Assembly: GCA_017880805.1 (NCBI GenBank)
Contig: JADGRP010000178.1
Location: forward strand, 1 to 34,463
Length of the DNA stretch: 34,463 nt
Direction of reading: 5' to 3'
DNA from: Burkholderiales bacterium
GTDB lineage: Bacteria > Pseudomonadota > Gammaproteobacteria > Burkholderiales > Casimicrobiaceae
This document shows, piece by piece, positions 1 through 8,248 of this stretch. A program made the position numbers and the translations under genes. Within the stretch, counting starts at the first letter, position 1. Each line of letters begins with the position of its first letter. The notes below the pieces were generated by a model that ran no database searches, had not been told where the DNA came from, and saw nothing but the letters and a program-made list of their open reading frames with translations.

Positions 1-201
1 GTCCGCGGTTATCGCGCGCTGGCCGGCGCAGATCTCGTCGACGCGTCTCTGTGGTACCCGCATGGCCTTTGCTACGCGATAGCGGGTGAGACCAAGGGGT
101 TCGACCAAGTCCTTGAACAGCACCGTGCCGGGGTGCACGGGGGCAAGCCTCCGGCCAGTCGCGACGTCCGTACGCCTGAGTGACTCACGCTTGATGCTCA
201 T
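1..201 (-). CDS. higA: HigA-family addiction-module antitoxin (XRE HTH), C-terminus cut by window edge
   Basis: The gene runs off the left edge; 67 codons are visible. The translation has the HigA signature: an HPGTVLFKDLVEPLGLTRYR stretch, then AKAMRVPQRRVDEICAGQRA and ITAD, which is the Xre-type helix-turn-helix of HigA antidotes. Such proteins bind their own promoter and neutralise a RelE-fold HigB mRNase. The start at 201 is preferred: an AGGAG lies 6 nt upstream, whereas an in-frame ATG at 207 directly abuts that AGGAG. In classical higBA loci the toxin gene lies upstream of higA, but here the upstream side is a short spacer and a divergent methyltransferase. The toxin is therefore absent, or lies downstream outside the window. 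Family call is strong; role as part of a working toxin-antitoxin pair is unproven. Confidence 0.8.
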   Translation of the reverse strand, partial: MSIKRESLRRTDVATGRRLAPVHPGTVLFKDLVEPLGLTRYRVAKAMRVPQRRVDEICAGQRAITAD

Positions 202-207
202 TGCCAT

Positions 208-288
208 CTCCTAGTCCAAAAGTATAGCGGTCATCTGCTGTCCGCGCAGCCGTACAATCGTCCTGCTGTGAATCGTCGAAAGTGATCC
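208..288. promoter_or_regulatory. Divergent promoter region between higA-like gene and methyltransferase
   Basis: This short spacer must hold both divergent promoters. On the minus strand a TATACT hexamer (221-226) lies 20 nt before the antitoxin start. On the plus strand a TACAAT hexamer (253-258) lies 30 nt before the methyltransferase ATG. No good -35 boxes are visible for either, so these are candidate -10 elements only. HigA proteins usually autorepress from such a position. Confidence 0.3.
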
Positions 289-1140
289 ATGCCGGCCGAC
301 AACTCCGAACAGATTGCAGAATGGAATGGTGCGCTGGGCCAGCGATGGGCCGCCATGCGGCAGGAGATCGACCGCTTCGTGGTGCCCTTCGGTGACGCCG
401 CGCTGAAGGCTGCGGCGCCGCAACCGGGAGAGCGCGTGATCGACGTCGGTTGCGGGTGCGGCGACACCTCGATCGAGCTTGCGCGGATGGTCGGCGCGGC
501 TGGCGCGGTCCTCGGTATCGACGTGTCGCAGCCGATGCTGGCGGTTGCTCGCTCACGTGGCGCGCTGGCCGATGGCGCAGACCTCACTTTCCGCGAGGGC
601 GATGCATCCGAGGCCGCGCTGCCGGCAAACACCGATTTGCTGTTCTCGCGCTTTGGCGTGATGTTTTTTAGCCAACCCTCTCCGGCCTTCAGCCATATGC
701 GCAAATCGCTGCGCGCGGGTGGCCGCTGCCTGTTTGTCTGCTGGCGAACGCCGCGCGACAACCCGTGGGCGATGACGCCCCTCTCCGCCGCGCGCGCGGC
801 GATGGGCGTCACGCCGGCGCCCGCCGATCCGAATGCGCCCGGACCATTTGCATTCGCCGACGAGGAAAGGCTGCGCGCCATTCTGTCCGGCGCCGGCTTC
901 GGCGCGATCGACGTGCAGCGCTTCGACGTGGCGATCTCTCTGGGCGCGACGCCGCGCTCCGCAGCCGAGCGCGCGCTGCAGATCGGGCCGGTTTCCCGCC
1001 TGGTGCGCGAGGTCGGCGCCGAGCACGTGCCCATCATTCTCGATGCTGTCGAACGCGCTCTTGTCCCGCTTGCCGCGCCGGATGGCCACGTGAGCCTGAA
1101 CGGCTCGACCTGGATCGTTTCGGCTAAGAATCCGACCTGA
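289..1140 (+). CDS. Class I SAM-dependent methyltransferase (UbiE/Methyltransf_11-like)
   Basis: The 283-residue protein has a Rossmann-type methyltransferase core. Motif I is VIDVGCGCGDTS at about residues 50-61, and the acidic ribose-binding residue is D78 in LGIDVS. A post-I segment with FREGDASEAALP and the motif IV region DLLFSRFGVMFF follow. The N-terminal WNGALGQRWAAMRQEIDRFV and the C-terminal region with FADEERLRAILSGAGF are typical of small-molecule methyltransferases annotated only at family level. The substrate cannot be read from sequence. It is divergent from the antitoxin gene and seems monocistronic, because a REP-like repeat follows. The Shine-Dalgarno is weak (AAAGTGA before the ATG). 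Confidence 0.85.
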   Translation: MPADNSEQIAEWNGALGQRWAAMRQEIDRFVVPFGDAALKAAAPQPGERVIDVGCGCGDTSIELARMVGAAGAVLGIDVSQPMLAVARSRGALADGADLTFREGDASEAALPANTDLLFSRFGVMFFSQPSPAFSHMRKSLRAGGRCLFVCWRTPRDNPWAMTPLSAARAAMGVTPAPADPNAPGPFAFADEERLRAILSGAGFGAIDVQRFDVAISLGATPRSAAERALQIGPVSRLVREVGAEHVPIILDAVERALVPLAAPDGHVSLNGSTWIVSAKNPT

Positions 1141-1163
1141 CTTGCGCCGAGGAACCCATTATT

Positions 1164-1264
1164 CGTCATTCCCGCGAAAGCGTCAGTTCGTCATTCCCGC
1201 GAAAGCGGGAATCCAGCGTCTTTGGTACGAACGCCACTGGATCCCCGCTTTCGCGGGGATGACG
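1164..1264. repeat. REP-like palindromic repeat cluster (one partial copy, one full copy, one inverted copy)
   Basis: A 28-bp unit beginning CGTCATTCCCGCGAAAGCGG occurs at 1189-1216. An inverted, slightly diverged copy lies at 1237-1264, separated by 20 bp, so the pair can form a long imperfect hairpin. A truncated direct copy (19 bp) sits just before at 1164-1182, giving a 25-bp step. Each unit is itself palindromic (TTCCCGC-GAAA-GCGGGAA). Units of this sequence are widespread extragenic palindromes in proteobacterial genomes. Its place between the end of a plus-strand gene and the end of a minus-strand gene is typical. Confidence 0.85.
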
Positions 1265-1296
1265 CCCGTGTTGTTTGCGCATTCCCCAGCAGCAAA

Positions 1297-1324
1297 CAAA
1301 AAAAGGGCGGCTCTCGCCGCCCTT
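1297..1324 (-). terminator. Rho-independent terminator of the Bax-inhibitor-1 gene
   Basis: Read on the minus strand, a perfect 7-bp stem GGGCGGC/GCCGCCC with a GAGA loop (arms 1316-1322 and 1305-1311) is followed by seven T residues. It lies about 20 bp past the stop codon of the gene at 1345-2073. Confidence 0.85.
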
Positions 1325-1344
1325 CGTGCCTTTGCTCGCGTCTG

Positions 1345-2073
1345 CTAGTCGCGCTGCCCTGAGAACATAAGCAGCAGGTTAAGCAGGTTGACAAAGATGT
1401 TGAAGATGTCCAGAAACAGCGCCAGCGTCGCCATAATGTAGTTAGTCTGGCCGCCGCGGACGATCGCGCTCACGTCATAGAGCAGATAGAGCGAGAAAAT
1501 AAATACAGCGATGGCCGAGATGGCGATCTGGAACGCCGGCACCTGGAAGAAAATATTGGCCACGGACGCGATAATCAGCAGGACCAGCCCGATGAACAGG
1601 AACTTACCCATAAAGCTGAAGTCACGCTTGGATACCGTCGCGATCGTAGCCATCACCAGAAATACCGCCGCAGTCATCCCACCCGCGATCGCGACCAGTT
1701 GCCCGCCGTTTCTTAAGCCCGCGGCATACTGAAGCATCGGCGCCAGCATGACGCCGGAGACGAAGGTGAAGCCGAAGACCCCCAGCACGCCCCAGCTACT
1801 ATTGCGCAGCGCGGAGACGACGAACAGCATGCCGAACATCGCCCCGAACATCAGCAGCGGCGCCATGATCGGCGAAGCCTTGAACACTCCGGCAAAATTC
1901 ATCGACATGCCGACATAGGCACCCGCAATGGTCGGCAGCATCGACAGCGCGAGCAGCCAGTAGGTATTGCGCAGAACCTTGCTCGAGTCGGTTCCGACCG
2001 TCGTATCGACGGCCTCGGGCCAACCGCGGAACGGTCCATTACCCGTAGGAACAGGTTTCAGTTGCGGTTCCAT
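1345..2073 (-). CDS. Bax inhibitor-1 / YccA-family integral membrane protein
   Basis: The 242-residue protein is almost wholly hydrophobic, with about seven membrane segments after a 35-residue polar N-terminus. The family hallmarks are visible: the NTYWLLALSMLPTIAGAYVG first helix, the GAMFGMLFVVSAL region, and the C-terminal SLYLLYDVSAIVRGG followed by ALFLDIFNIFVNLLNLL. Bacterial members include YccA, a modulator of FtsH-dependent proteolysis, and YbhL/YetJ-type pH-sensitive calcium leak channels. Which of these applies cannot be told. A start at 2073 is chosen because GGAGAGGAAAC lies just before that ATG; the longer reading begins at a TTG. Monocistronic, with its own terminator. Confidence 0.92.
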   Translation of the reverse strand: MEPQLKPVPTGNGPFRGWPEAVDTTVGTDSSKVLRNTYWLLALSMLPTIAGAYVGMSMNFAGVFKASPIMAPLLMFGAMFGMLFVVSALRNSSWGVLGVFGFTFVSGVMLAPMLQYAAGLRNGGQLVAIAGGMTAAVFLVMATIATVSKRDFSFMGKFLFIGLVLLIIASVANIFFQVPAFQIAISAIAVFIFSLYLLYDVSAIVRGGQTNYIMATLALFLDIFNIFVNLLNLLLMFSGQRD

Positions 2074-2260
2074 GTGTTTCCTCTCCAAGGCGACGAAAAA
2101 CGTCGCATGGGGCTTAGACTAGCAGAAATCCGTGGAGTTTCAACGGTTCCAGTCGCCGGGTGGCGCCCAAGTGCCCGGTAAGCCCTATATGGGGGCAATG
2201 TTATTATTTTCGAGTCCGGGAGCCTGGCAGCGTTGCCGGGGCTAAAACCGGCGGGAATCG

Positions 2261-2350
2261 GGAAGGTTGGCAGAGTGGTCTAATGCACCGGTCTTGAAAA
2301 CCGGCGTGCCGGCAACGGCGCCGTGAGTTCGAATCTCACACCTTCCGCCA
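2261..2350 (+). tRNA. tRNA-Ser (anticodon UGA), CCA encoded
   Basis: A 90-nt class II tRNA. The acceptor stem GGAAGGT (2261-2267) pairs with ACCTTCC (2340-2346), followed by discriminator G and an encoded CCA (2348-2350). The anticodon stem CCGGT/ACCGG (2288-2292, 2300-2304) encloses loop CTTGAAA, giving anticodon TGA at 2295-2297, which reads UCA-type serine codons. A long variable arm, as expected for tRNA-Ser, precedes the T arm with its GTTCGAATC loop. Confidence 0.97.
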
Positions 2351-2693
2351 TCGCATCGTCATTTCAACTCGGCAAATGCAGGAATCGATGTCTTAGAGCT
2401 GCAACATCTCGACGAGCAACCCGGCCAGTTGCTCCATCTAAGGCTGTAGTTTTCCCGTTGCCCTCGGTAATGGCAGGAATCCGGCAACGTCCAGTCAATT
2501 GCACACTTCTTCCTAATCCCAAGGCGAGAGCCCATTCTGAGGATCACCGTCAGGAAACCGCAGCCCGTATGCCGGCCGGCTGGACGCAGGACTAGGCGCA
2601 ACCTTCGATATTCACTCGATGCTCGCGATGTGCGCGCACTCAGGCGACGCAATCGCGTAGCGCGCCGTAATCACGCCGCGCGATCCGTCCTGC
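2351..2693. other. 343-bp stretch after the tRNA with no convincing gene
   Basis: No open frame here has a family match, a ribosome-binding site and sensible codon use together. A 97-codon minus-strand frame and a plus-strand frame that overlaps the tRNA are both unpersuasive. Lower GC by eye than the flanks and the position directly 3' of a tRNA-Ser are compatible with a decayed insertion, but no integrase piece or attachment-site duplicate is visible. Confidence 0.5.
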
Positions 2694-3743
2694 TCAGTTC
2701 GCGCCTGTCGGTTTGCTGCCGACTTCCTGACCTGGATCGCTACGAGCCTCCGGCGGTCGGCTCACTTGAAACATGGGGCCGCCGGCATAGGTGAAGTAGA
2801 TCTTGCGCTGACTGTGGGCAATCAGGACCCTGTGTGCAAGAAGGAAGTCGGCGCCCAGCAGCATGGGCTGCAGCCCGACTTGCGTCCGCAGATTGCTGCC
2901 GGTCTGAGTATACGTCGTGCCCTTCCACAGGTCGGAGAAAGCGATCTTGGGGTTCTGGATTGTTTCTTCGCCGATAGTGAAGCTCTGAAAAGGACCGATC
3001 CAGGAATCGATCTGCTTTGCGCCCAGTCCTGAGCCCCTACCTACCGTAACGACGCCGGCCGTTTCCGGCGTAACGCCCAGCCGGGCGGCATCCGACGTGC
3101 TTAGCATCGAAATACCGGCGCCGGAATCGAGCAGCGCCCGGAACGGTTGGCCGTTGATCTGGACAGCCAGAACGACGTGTGGATGTACGTCATCGACCGC
3201 CTCGATCTCCACGTGGCCGGCACCGCTGGTCGCCCAGTATGCGAGCGACACGCCATCGCAATCCTTGAGCTGGAAAAGCCTGACCGCACCATGGGCCAAA
3301 TCGAATTCGACATCCGCCCCGTGAAAGAAATCGTCGCCGAGAAGAAGGGCGACGTCGCCTCCCAGTTCTCGTTCGCCGGCGACGATCACCTGCCAATTCT
3401 TGTGCGTCGCTTCACCGATCTTGAACTCATCGAGATGCGCCATTTCGACCTCGGTTTCGCCGCCGATGCCAAAAAGTCGGAGACCCCTGGCCCGTCGCAG
3501 GGTCAGCCCCAACCGTACCGCCGCTGAGCGCAGGATGAAGCTCCGCTCCGCGCCGGTGTCCAGCACGATGCCGATCTTCTGGCCATTGATCGCGCCATCG
3601 ACGATCAGCTTGTTATGTTCCAGCCGGATCGGCCATTCCGCGATGGTTATCAACTTGCAGTCGGACGGCGCGGCGATGCAGAGACCGCTCGCTATTGCGA
3701 CGCCGATGAGGACCGATGCCGTCAGAAAGGAGCGCTTGATCAA
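2694..3743 (-). CDS. Exported retropepsin-like aspartic protease with two protease half-domains
   Basis: The 349-residue protein starts with a signal peptide (KR, then a hydrophobic core to about residue 25). It then holds two retropepsin-like repeats. The first has IVLDTGAERSF with catalytic D62, the second ALLDSGAGISM with catalytic D206; each is followed by the hydrophobic RLGL/RLGV element. Retroviral-type proteases normally dimerise from one DTG each, so the tandem could form an active site within one chain, as in pepsin-like enzymes. Target unknown, probably periplasmic. The start is a TTG with AGGGAAA about 7 nt upstream; the signal peptide beginning exactly there supports it. No operon partners: about 200 bp separate it from the MFS gene. 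Confidence 0.85.
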   Translation of the reverse strand: MIKRSFLTASVLIGVAIASGLCIAAPSDCKLITIAEWPIRLEHNKLIVDGAINGQKIGIVLDTGAERSFILRSAAVRLGLTLRRARGLRLFGIGGETEVEMAHLDEFKIGEATHKNWQVIVAGERELGGDVALLLGDDFFHGADVEFDLAHGAVRLFQLKDCDGVSLAYWATSGAGHVEIEAVDDVHPHVVLAVQINGQPFRALLDSGAGISMLSTSDAARLGVTPETAGVVTVGRGSGLGAKQIDSWIGPFQSFTIGEETIQNPKIAFSDLWKGTTYTQTGSNLRTQVGLQPMLLGADFLLAHRVLIAHSQRKIYFTYAGGPMFQVSRPPEARSDPGQEVGSKPTGAN

Positions 3744-3939
3744 TTTGACGTTTCCCTGTTTCTTGCGCGCGCAGCTAGCAGCAGTATCGCATTAGTTGCA
3801 CTATCTCCTGTAAGAAGCCGTCGCTCTTGGAGTATCGCGACAGAACAGCACCAGACCGCTCAAATCAAGAGATGCATCTGGCGCCGCACCGCTTGCTTTC
3901 ATGACGTTGCGTGGGTCGACAAAGTCATACTGATGCGGC

Positions 3940-5139
3940 TTAGCAGCTCGACACCCGCCGCGGCAACGCCATTGCAAAAGCAACGAACACGACGATCCCC
4001 ACCACACCGATCGCAGCCTCGACGTTGAGCAAACCCGCCGCGCCCCAGCGCGTGTGAGCCCAGCCATCGACCAGCGTCATGTACGCGATCGGCATGTTCG
4101 AGAGCGATGCGTACAGGTTGTATTTGGTCGCCGCCGCGCCGAGGCCGATCGTTTCGAGCACCACCGCCGTGAAACCGGCATAGGTCAGTCCCTGGATCAA
4201 CGCGTACATCAGCGTGAACACCACGTACATCGCCTCGGTGCGCGGCGCGAGGGCCATCGCGACGGTGCACATCGCCATCAGCAGGCCGTAAAGCGCGTAC
4301 GCCGTCTTGCGGTCCATTCGATCGCTGCCGTAACCACCGATTAGACAGCCGAGCGCGGACACGATGCCGCTAAAGACTCCCGTTGCCAGCGCCACGGTGT
4401 TCGCGCTGGCGTTCCAGTCATCGGCCACTGCCGACCACAGATTGGACGCGGCGCCGCTGCCGATGGGAAGAAAGCAGATGAGGAGCGCAAGAATGCCGGC
4501 CCGCGTCCGTGCCACCTGCCAGAGATCCTTTAATACTGCGGCCAGCGTGCGACCGTAGTGCCCTGTACGCGCCAGCCGCGGCGTCTCCGGCACGAACCAC
4601 AGCGCCGCTCCGCACAGTGCGCACGCCACCGCGAGCACAGCGCCGGCCATCCACGGTTCCGGCAGTGTCTGCGCCAGCCAAAGCCCGGCGCCGCCGCCCA
4701 GCCCATTGCCGCCAAGGTTGCCTGCCTGGAACCAGCCGCTGGCGCGGCCCTGCAGTTCCGGCGACGTGTTGTAGACCATCAGGCTTTCCGTCGCCATCGC
4801 CAGAAACGTGGACGCCACATTCGAGACCAGCACCGCCGCGTACAACAGCGGCAGCGATCGCTCGTCGGCAGGGACTGCGCCCGTCACGAAAATGCCCAGC
4901 GCGCTCACGAGTCCCGCAAGCAGGTACCACGTCTTGCGCGAGAGCGTCGTGTCCGCCACCGGCGCCCACAGAAATTTCCAGGTCTGCGGGAGATAGCTGA
5001 ACGCGACGAGCCCGGCTACCTCTTCAACGCTGACGCCGGCCTGCGTGAGTTGATAGCCGATCGCGACCGAGAGGTATCCGCCCATCGCTCCGAAAGGAAC
5101 GATCAGGAACATGAATACGCTCGGGTGTGTTCGGCGCAC
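3940..5139 (-). CDS. Major facilitator superfamily transporter, AmpG/PAT-like
   Basis: The 399-residue protein has about 12 hydrophobic segments. The motif YLPQTWKFLWAPVADTTLSR after helix 2 resembles the conserved loop of AmpG muropeptide permeases and the related peptide/acetyl-CoA transporter (PAT) family. A second cytoplasmic loop YGSDRMDRKTAYALYG sits at the start of the C-terminal half. AmpG imports anhydromuropeptides for cell-wall recycling; other PAT members carry acetyl-CoA or siderophores, and the substrate here is not identifiable. The frame starts at GTG 5139 without a visible Shine-Dalgarno; an internal ATG at 5112 that begins with FLIVPFGAM is an alternative. It follows the GGDEF-EAL gene on the same strand with a 61-bp gap, so co-transcription is possible. 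Confidence 0.82.
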   Translation of the reverse strand: MRRTHPSVFMFLIVPFGAMGGYLSVAIGYQLTQAGVSVEEVAGLVAFSYLPQTWKFLWAPVADTTLSRKTWYLLAGLVSALGIFVTGAVPADERSLPLLYAAVLVSNVASTFLAMATESLMVYNTSPELQGRASGWFQAGNLGGNGLGGGAGLWLAQTLPEPWMAGAVLAVACALCGAALWFVPETPRLARTGHYGRTLAAVLKDLWQVARTRAGILALLICFLPIGSGAASNLWSAVADDWNASANTVALATGVFSGIVSALGCLIGGYGSDRMDRKTAYALYGLLMAMCTVAMALAPRTEAMYVVFTLMYALIQGLTYAGFTAVVLETIGLGAAATKYNLYASLSNMPIAYMTLVDGWAHTRWGAAGLLNVEAAIGVVGIVVFVAFAMALPRRVSSC

Positions 5140-5200
5140 GGGAGAGGTTGCGACGGATCAGGATCGCGCGAGCACGGAGAAGGCGCAGCGGTGCAGCCTA

Positions 5201-8134
5201 TCAGGCAACGACCACGATTTCTTTCGTATTGCGGGTCACCGTTTTCGTTCCCATCGACTGACCACTCGCCAACCATAACGCGAATTCCGCAGCCGGCAAC
5301 GCCTTGCTGTAAAAATAGCCTTGGGCGTGCTCGCACCAGATGCTGGCGAGAAATTGTGCCTGAGCTGCGGTTTCCACGCCCTCTGCAACGACCCGCAACC
5401 CAAGGCTATGGCCCATGCTCACGATGGCGCGCGCGATCGAGGCAGCATTGCTGCTTTCCGGCAAGTCATGCACAAACGACCGGTCGATCTTCAGCTGATC
5501 CAAAGGAAAGCTCCTGAGATAGCCGAGGTTGGAGTAACCCGTCCCGAAATCATCGATCGAGAGCGTCACTCCTAGCGCCTTCAGCGCGTGCAAGCAGTCG
5601 ATCACCGATTGCGACTTGCCCATCACCATGGTTTCGGTGAGCTCGAGATCCAGGTAGCGGGCGTCCAGTCCCGTTTCGTCAAGAATCCTGGCAACCAGCT
5701 CCACCAAGCCCGCTTGGCGCAGTTGGATCGCCGAGAGGTTGACCGATACGGTGAGCGGTGGGAATCCGGCGTCCTGCCACGCCTTGTTCTGGGCACAGGC
5801 GGTCCTGAGCACCCATTCTCCAATAGGAATGATCATCCCTGTTTCCTCGGCCATTGCAATGAATTGCGCCGGCGGGATGAGCCCTTCGTCCGGGGGGCGC
5901 CAGCGGATCAAGGCCTCTATTCCGGTGGCTTCGCCGGTAGCCATCAGCACAAGGGGCTGGTAGTGAAGCTCGAATTGATCCAGCTGGAGTGCACGGCGCA
6001 ACGCCCCTTCGAGCGCGAAGCGTTCGATCGCCTTGTTCTTCATTTCCGGCGCCGAAAACTGGAAGTTGTTGCAGCCCGCTTCCTTGGCGTGATACATCGC
6101 GGCATCGGCGTTCATCAGCAGCATTTCCGGGTCCTGGCCGTCTCCGGGATACAGGCTTACCCCGATGCTGGCCGTGACCGTGAACGCCCGCGTGCCGACC
6201 ACAAAGGGCCGAGAAAATCGTTCCAGCGCCTTTCGTGAAATCGCGGTCGCGGCAATCCCCGCATTTTTCACGTCGTCCAGCAGCAGCACGAATTCATCGC
6301 CGCCGAGCCGCGCCACCGTATCGCCGCTACGCACAAGGGCTTTAAGTTCTTGCGCAATAACCCTGAGAAGCTCATCGCCGACAAGGTGGCCGAAAGCGTC
6401 ATTGACGTGTTTAAAGTGGTCAAGATCGACAAAAATAACTGCTAATTCCGATTCCACGCGTCCGGCGTGATTGATCGCTTGCGTTATGCGGTCGTTGAGA
6501 AGATTGCGGTTCGGGAGATCGGTGAGGGCATCGTGCGTCGCGAGATATTCGATATGACTCTCGTGCACTTTGCGCTCGGTGATATTTTCGTGAGAGACGA
6601 CAACGCGTATAGGGCCGTCGTCGGAGAATCGTGTTAGCGAGAGGCAAAACCAGCGCTGCTCCGAAGGCGCGTGGCAGGGGTACTCCAGTGCCGCGCTGTT
6701 CCGTTCCCCACTGATTACCGCGCGCAGCAATTCGCTCACTGCAGCCGCCTTCGCGTCGCCGCTTGCCGCCGCTTTGTCGCACACGTCGAAATAGTTGCTG
6801 CCCTCGGAGACCGCCGCTGGGACCGCGCCATTGGCTCTGGCAAATTCCCGCCATGCCCTGTTCACCGAGAGTATGCGACCCGATGCGTCGATCACCGCGA
6901 TGGTGTTGGATAGCGCGTCAATCGTGGCGTGGGTAAAGCGCTCGGATTCCTGGAGCGAGGCGGCCGCCCGCCGTTGCCGCGAAAGCGCAATCAATGCTCC
7001 CGCCACGAAAAGAATGACGCATGCGGTGGCGAACGCGGCAAAGATGCGATAGTTGCGCGCGCGATCGCGAAATGGGGCCAAGGTCGCTTCCTCGGAAGTC
7101 GCCACCGCAACAATCAACGGATAGTGTGGCAAGGTGCGAAAGCTAACCAATCGCGGCGTGGCGTCCAGCCTGCCGGTGCTTGTGAAGTTTCCCGCCTCAC
7201 TCTTGGCTTGTTCTGCCATCAGCGTGCTGCCGTGCATGTCCTCGCCGAACGAGCCGATTCCGCCGACTTGCCGCGCGCGGGTGATGCCGTCGAGACCAAC
7301 CAGCGTGACCAAACCGCGCTCGCCGAGGTTGGCCTCCCGATAGAACTTTGTGAAGTAGGTCGGATCGACTGCGGCCAAGGCGACACCCCCGAACGATCCA
7401 TCGGGTTTGTTGATGCGCCGAGTCACGTGGATCGCCCACTTGCCGGTCGCGCGTCCCAACGCCGGTTGGCTGATGAACAAGTCGTTGCGGTCCGCGTGCT
7501 GTTGAAACTTGAAATACTCGCGGTCCGCTACCGAGAAGGGCTTTGCATCATCGCGCCCTAGCACTCTTAGTCCGTGTTCATCGATTACGGCAATATCGGT
7601 GAAAATGCTTTCGTCGATCTCGCCGTCCGCCATTGCTTTGCGAACACTGAGGGCCAATCCTTGCTGCCCATACTGATACATGATGAAGTGCAGCGCTTGG
7701 TCGATACCCGCAAGCGTTCTGACAGTGTGCTCCTCCAGAGTCCGCGCGAGACTCGCGTTCTGCTTCGTCGCGGCCGCAATCGTCTCGGCATGCTCGAAAT
7801 CGATGCGCTCGATCATCACCGCCCACACGGCAACGATCACGGCGCAGCCGAGCCCGACCAGCACGGAATTGACGCCGAACCGCTTGCCCATCAGACACGC
7901 TTTGGCGTGCAGTTCCTCCGATCCCCGGTCAGGGGGTTCGTGGGCAGCATCTGTTGGCAAATCAGCGCTACTTGACATCGCCATTTTGAGCTTTTCGTCA
8001 ATTGCCTTTATGACGTGCGGTCCCTTGATTTGCGACCATTCGCGGCCAAAGCTGACGCTACGCAGCACGGGCGCGTACTGCGTCCCCGTTTCTTCGTAGT
8101 AAACGTCTTGTCCTGAGCAGCACAGGTCATTCAC
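5201..8134 (-). CDS. Membrane-bound sensor diguanylate cyclase/phosphodiesterase (periplasmic sensor-PAS-GGDEF-EAL)
   Basis: The 977-residue frame encodes: a polar N-terminus; TM1 at about 86-108; a periplasmic Cache-like sensor at about 110-355 (REYFKFQQ, the FISQPALGRATGKWAIHVTRR stretch, FGGVALAAVDPTYF); TM2 at about 362-385; a PAS domain at about 400-520; a GGDEF domain with intact GGDEF at 611-615; and an EAL domain with EALIRW at 740-745. Further EAL residues are present (NLS, LELTETMVM, DDFGTGYSNLGYL, KIDRSFV, EGVET). Both catalytic signatures look intact, so it could make or degrade cyclic-di-GMP. The GTG at 8134 lacks a Shine-Dalgarno; ATGs at codons 51 or 53 would give a shorter cytoplasmic tail. 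The first 80 residues are therefore doubtful. Confidence 0.92.
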   Translation of the reverse strand: MNDLCCSGQDVYYEETGTQYAPVLRSVSFGREWSQIKGPHVIKAIDEKLKMAMSSSADLPTDAAHEPPDRGSEELHAKACLMGKRFGVNSVLVGLGCAVIVAVWAVMIERIDFEHAETIAAATKQNASLARTLEEHTVRTLAGIDQALHFIMYQYGQQGLALSVRKAMADGEIDESIFTDIAVIDEHGLRVLGRDDAKPFSVADREYFKFQQHADRNDLFISQPALGRATGKWAIHVTRRINKPDGSFGGVALAAVDPTYFTKFYREANLGERGLVTLVGLDGITRARQVGGIGSFGEDMHGSTLMAEQAKSEAGNFTSTGRLDATPRLVSFRTLPHYPLIVAVATSEEATLAPFRDRARNYRIFAAFATACVILFVAGALIALSRQRRAAASLQESERFTHATIDALSNTIAVIDASGRILSVNRAWREFARANGAVPAAVSEGSNYFDVCDKAAASGDAKAAAVSELLRAVISGERNSAALEYPCHAPSEQRWFCLSLTRFSDDGPIRVVVSHENITERKVHESHIEYLATHDALTDLPNRNLLNDRITQAINHAGRVESELAVIFVDLDHFKHVNDAFGHLVGDELLRVIAQELKALVRSGDTVARLGGDEFVLLLDDVKNAGIAATAISRKALERFSRPFVVGTRAFTVTASIGVSLYPGDGQDPEMLLMNADAAMYHAKEAGCNNFQFSAPEMKNKAIERFALEGALRRALQLDQFELHYQPLVLMATGEATGIEALIRWRPPDEGLIPPAQFIAMAEETGMIIPIGEWVLRTACAQNKAWQDAGFPPLTVSVNLSAIQLRQAGLVELVARILDETGLDARYLDLELTETMVMGKSQSVIDCLHALKALGVTLSIDDFGTGYSNLGYLRSFPLDQLKIDRSFVHDLPESSNAASIARAIVSMGHSLGLRVVAEGVETAAQAQFLASIWCEHAQGYFYSKALPAAEFALWLASGQSMGTKTVTRNTKEIVVVA

Positions 8135-8248
8135 GCACGTTCTGTGCCATCAGCGGGATGTCTGCGTTGCAAGGGCCGCCGCTGGGATCCGCACTTATTC
8201 GCCAGACAACACAGATTTCGCTACCGCAATTTCAAGCGCGATGAGCCA

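Noticed and set aside
1164-1216. Two similar direct repeats that could suggest a CRISPR array
   Set aside because: There are only two, one truncated, with a 6-bp gap instead of a spacer, and an inverted copy follows; a REP-type element explains them.
2323-2595. 90-codon plus-strand frame starting inside the tRNA-Ser gene
   Set aside because: It begins in the tRNA, has no ribosome-binding site and no family content.
4558-5517. 319-codon plus-strand frame opposite the MFS transporter and GGDEF-EAL genes
   Set aside because: Arg/Gln-rich antisense frame over two well-supported genes with no signal of its own.
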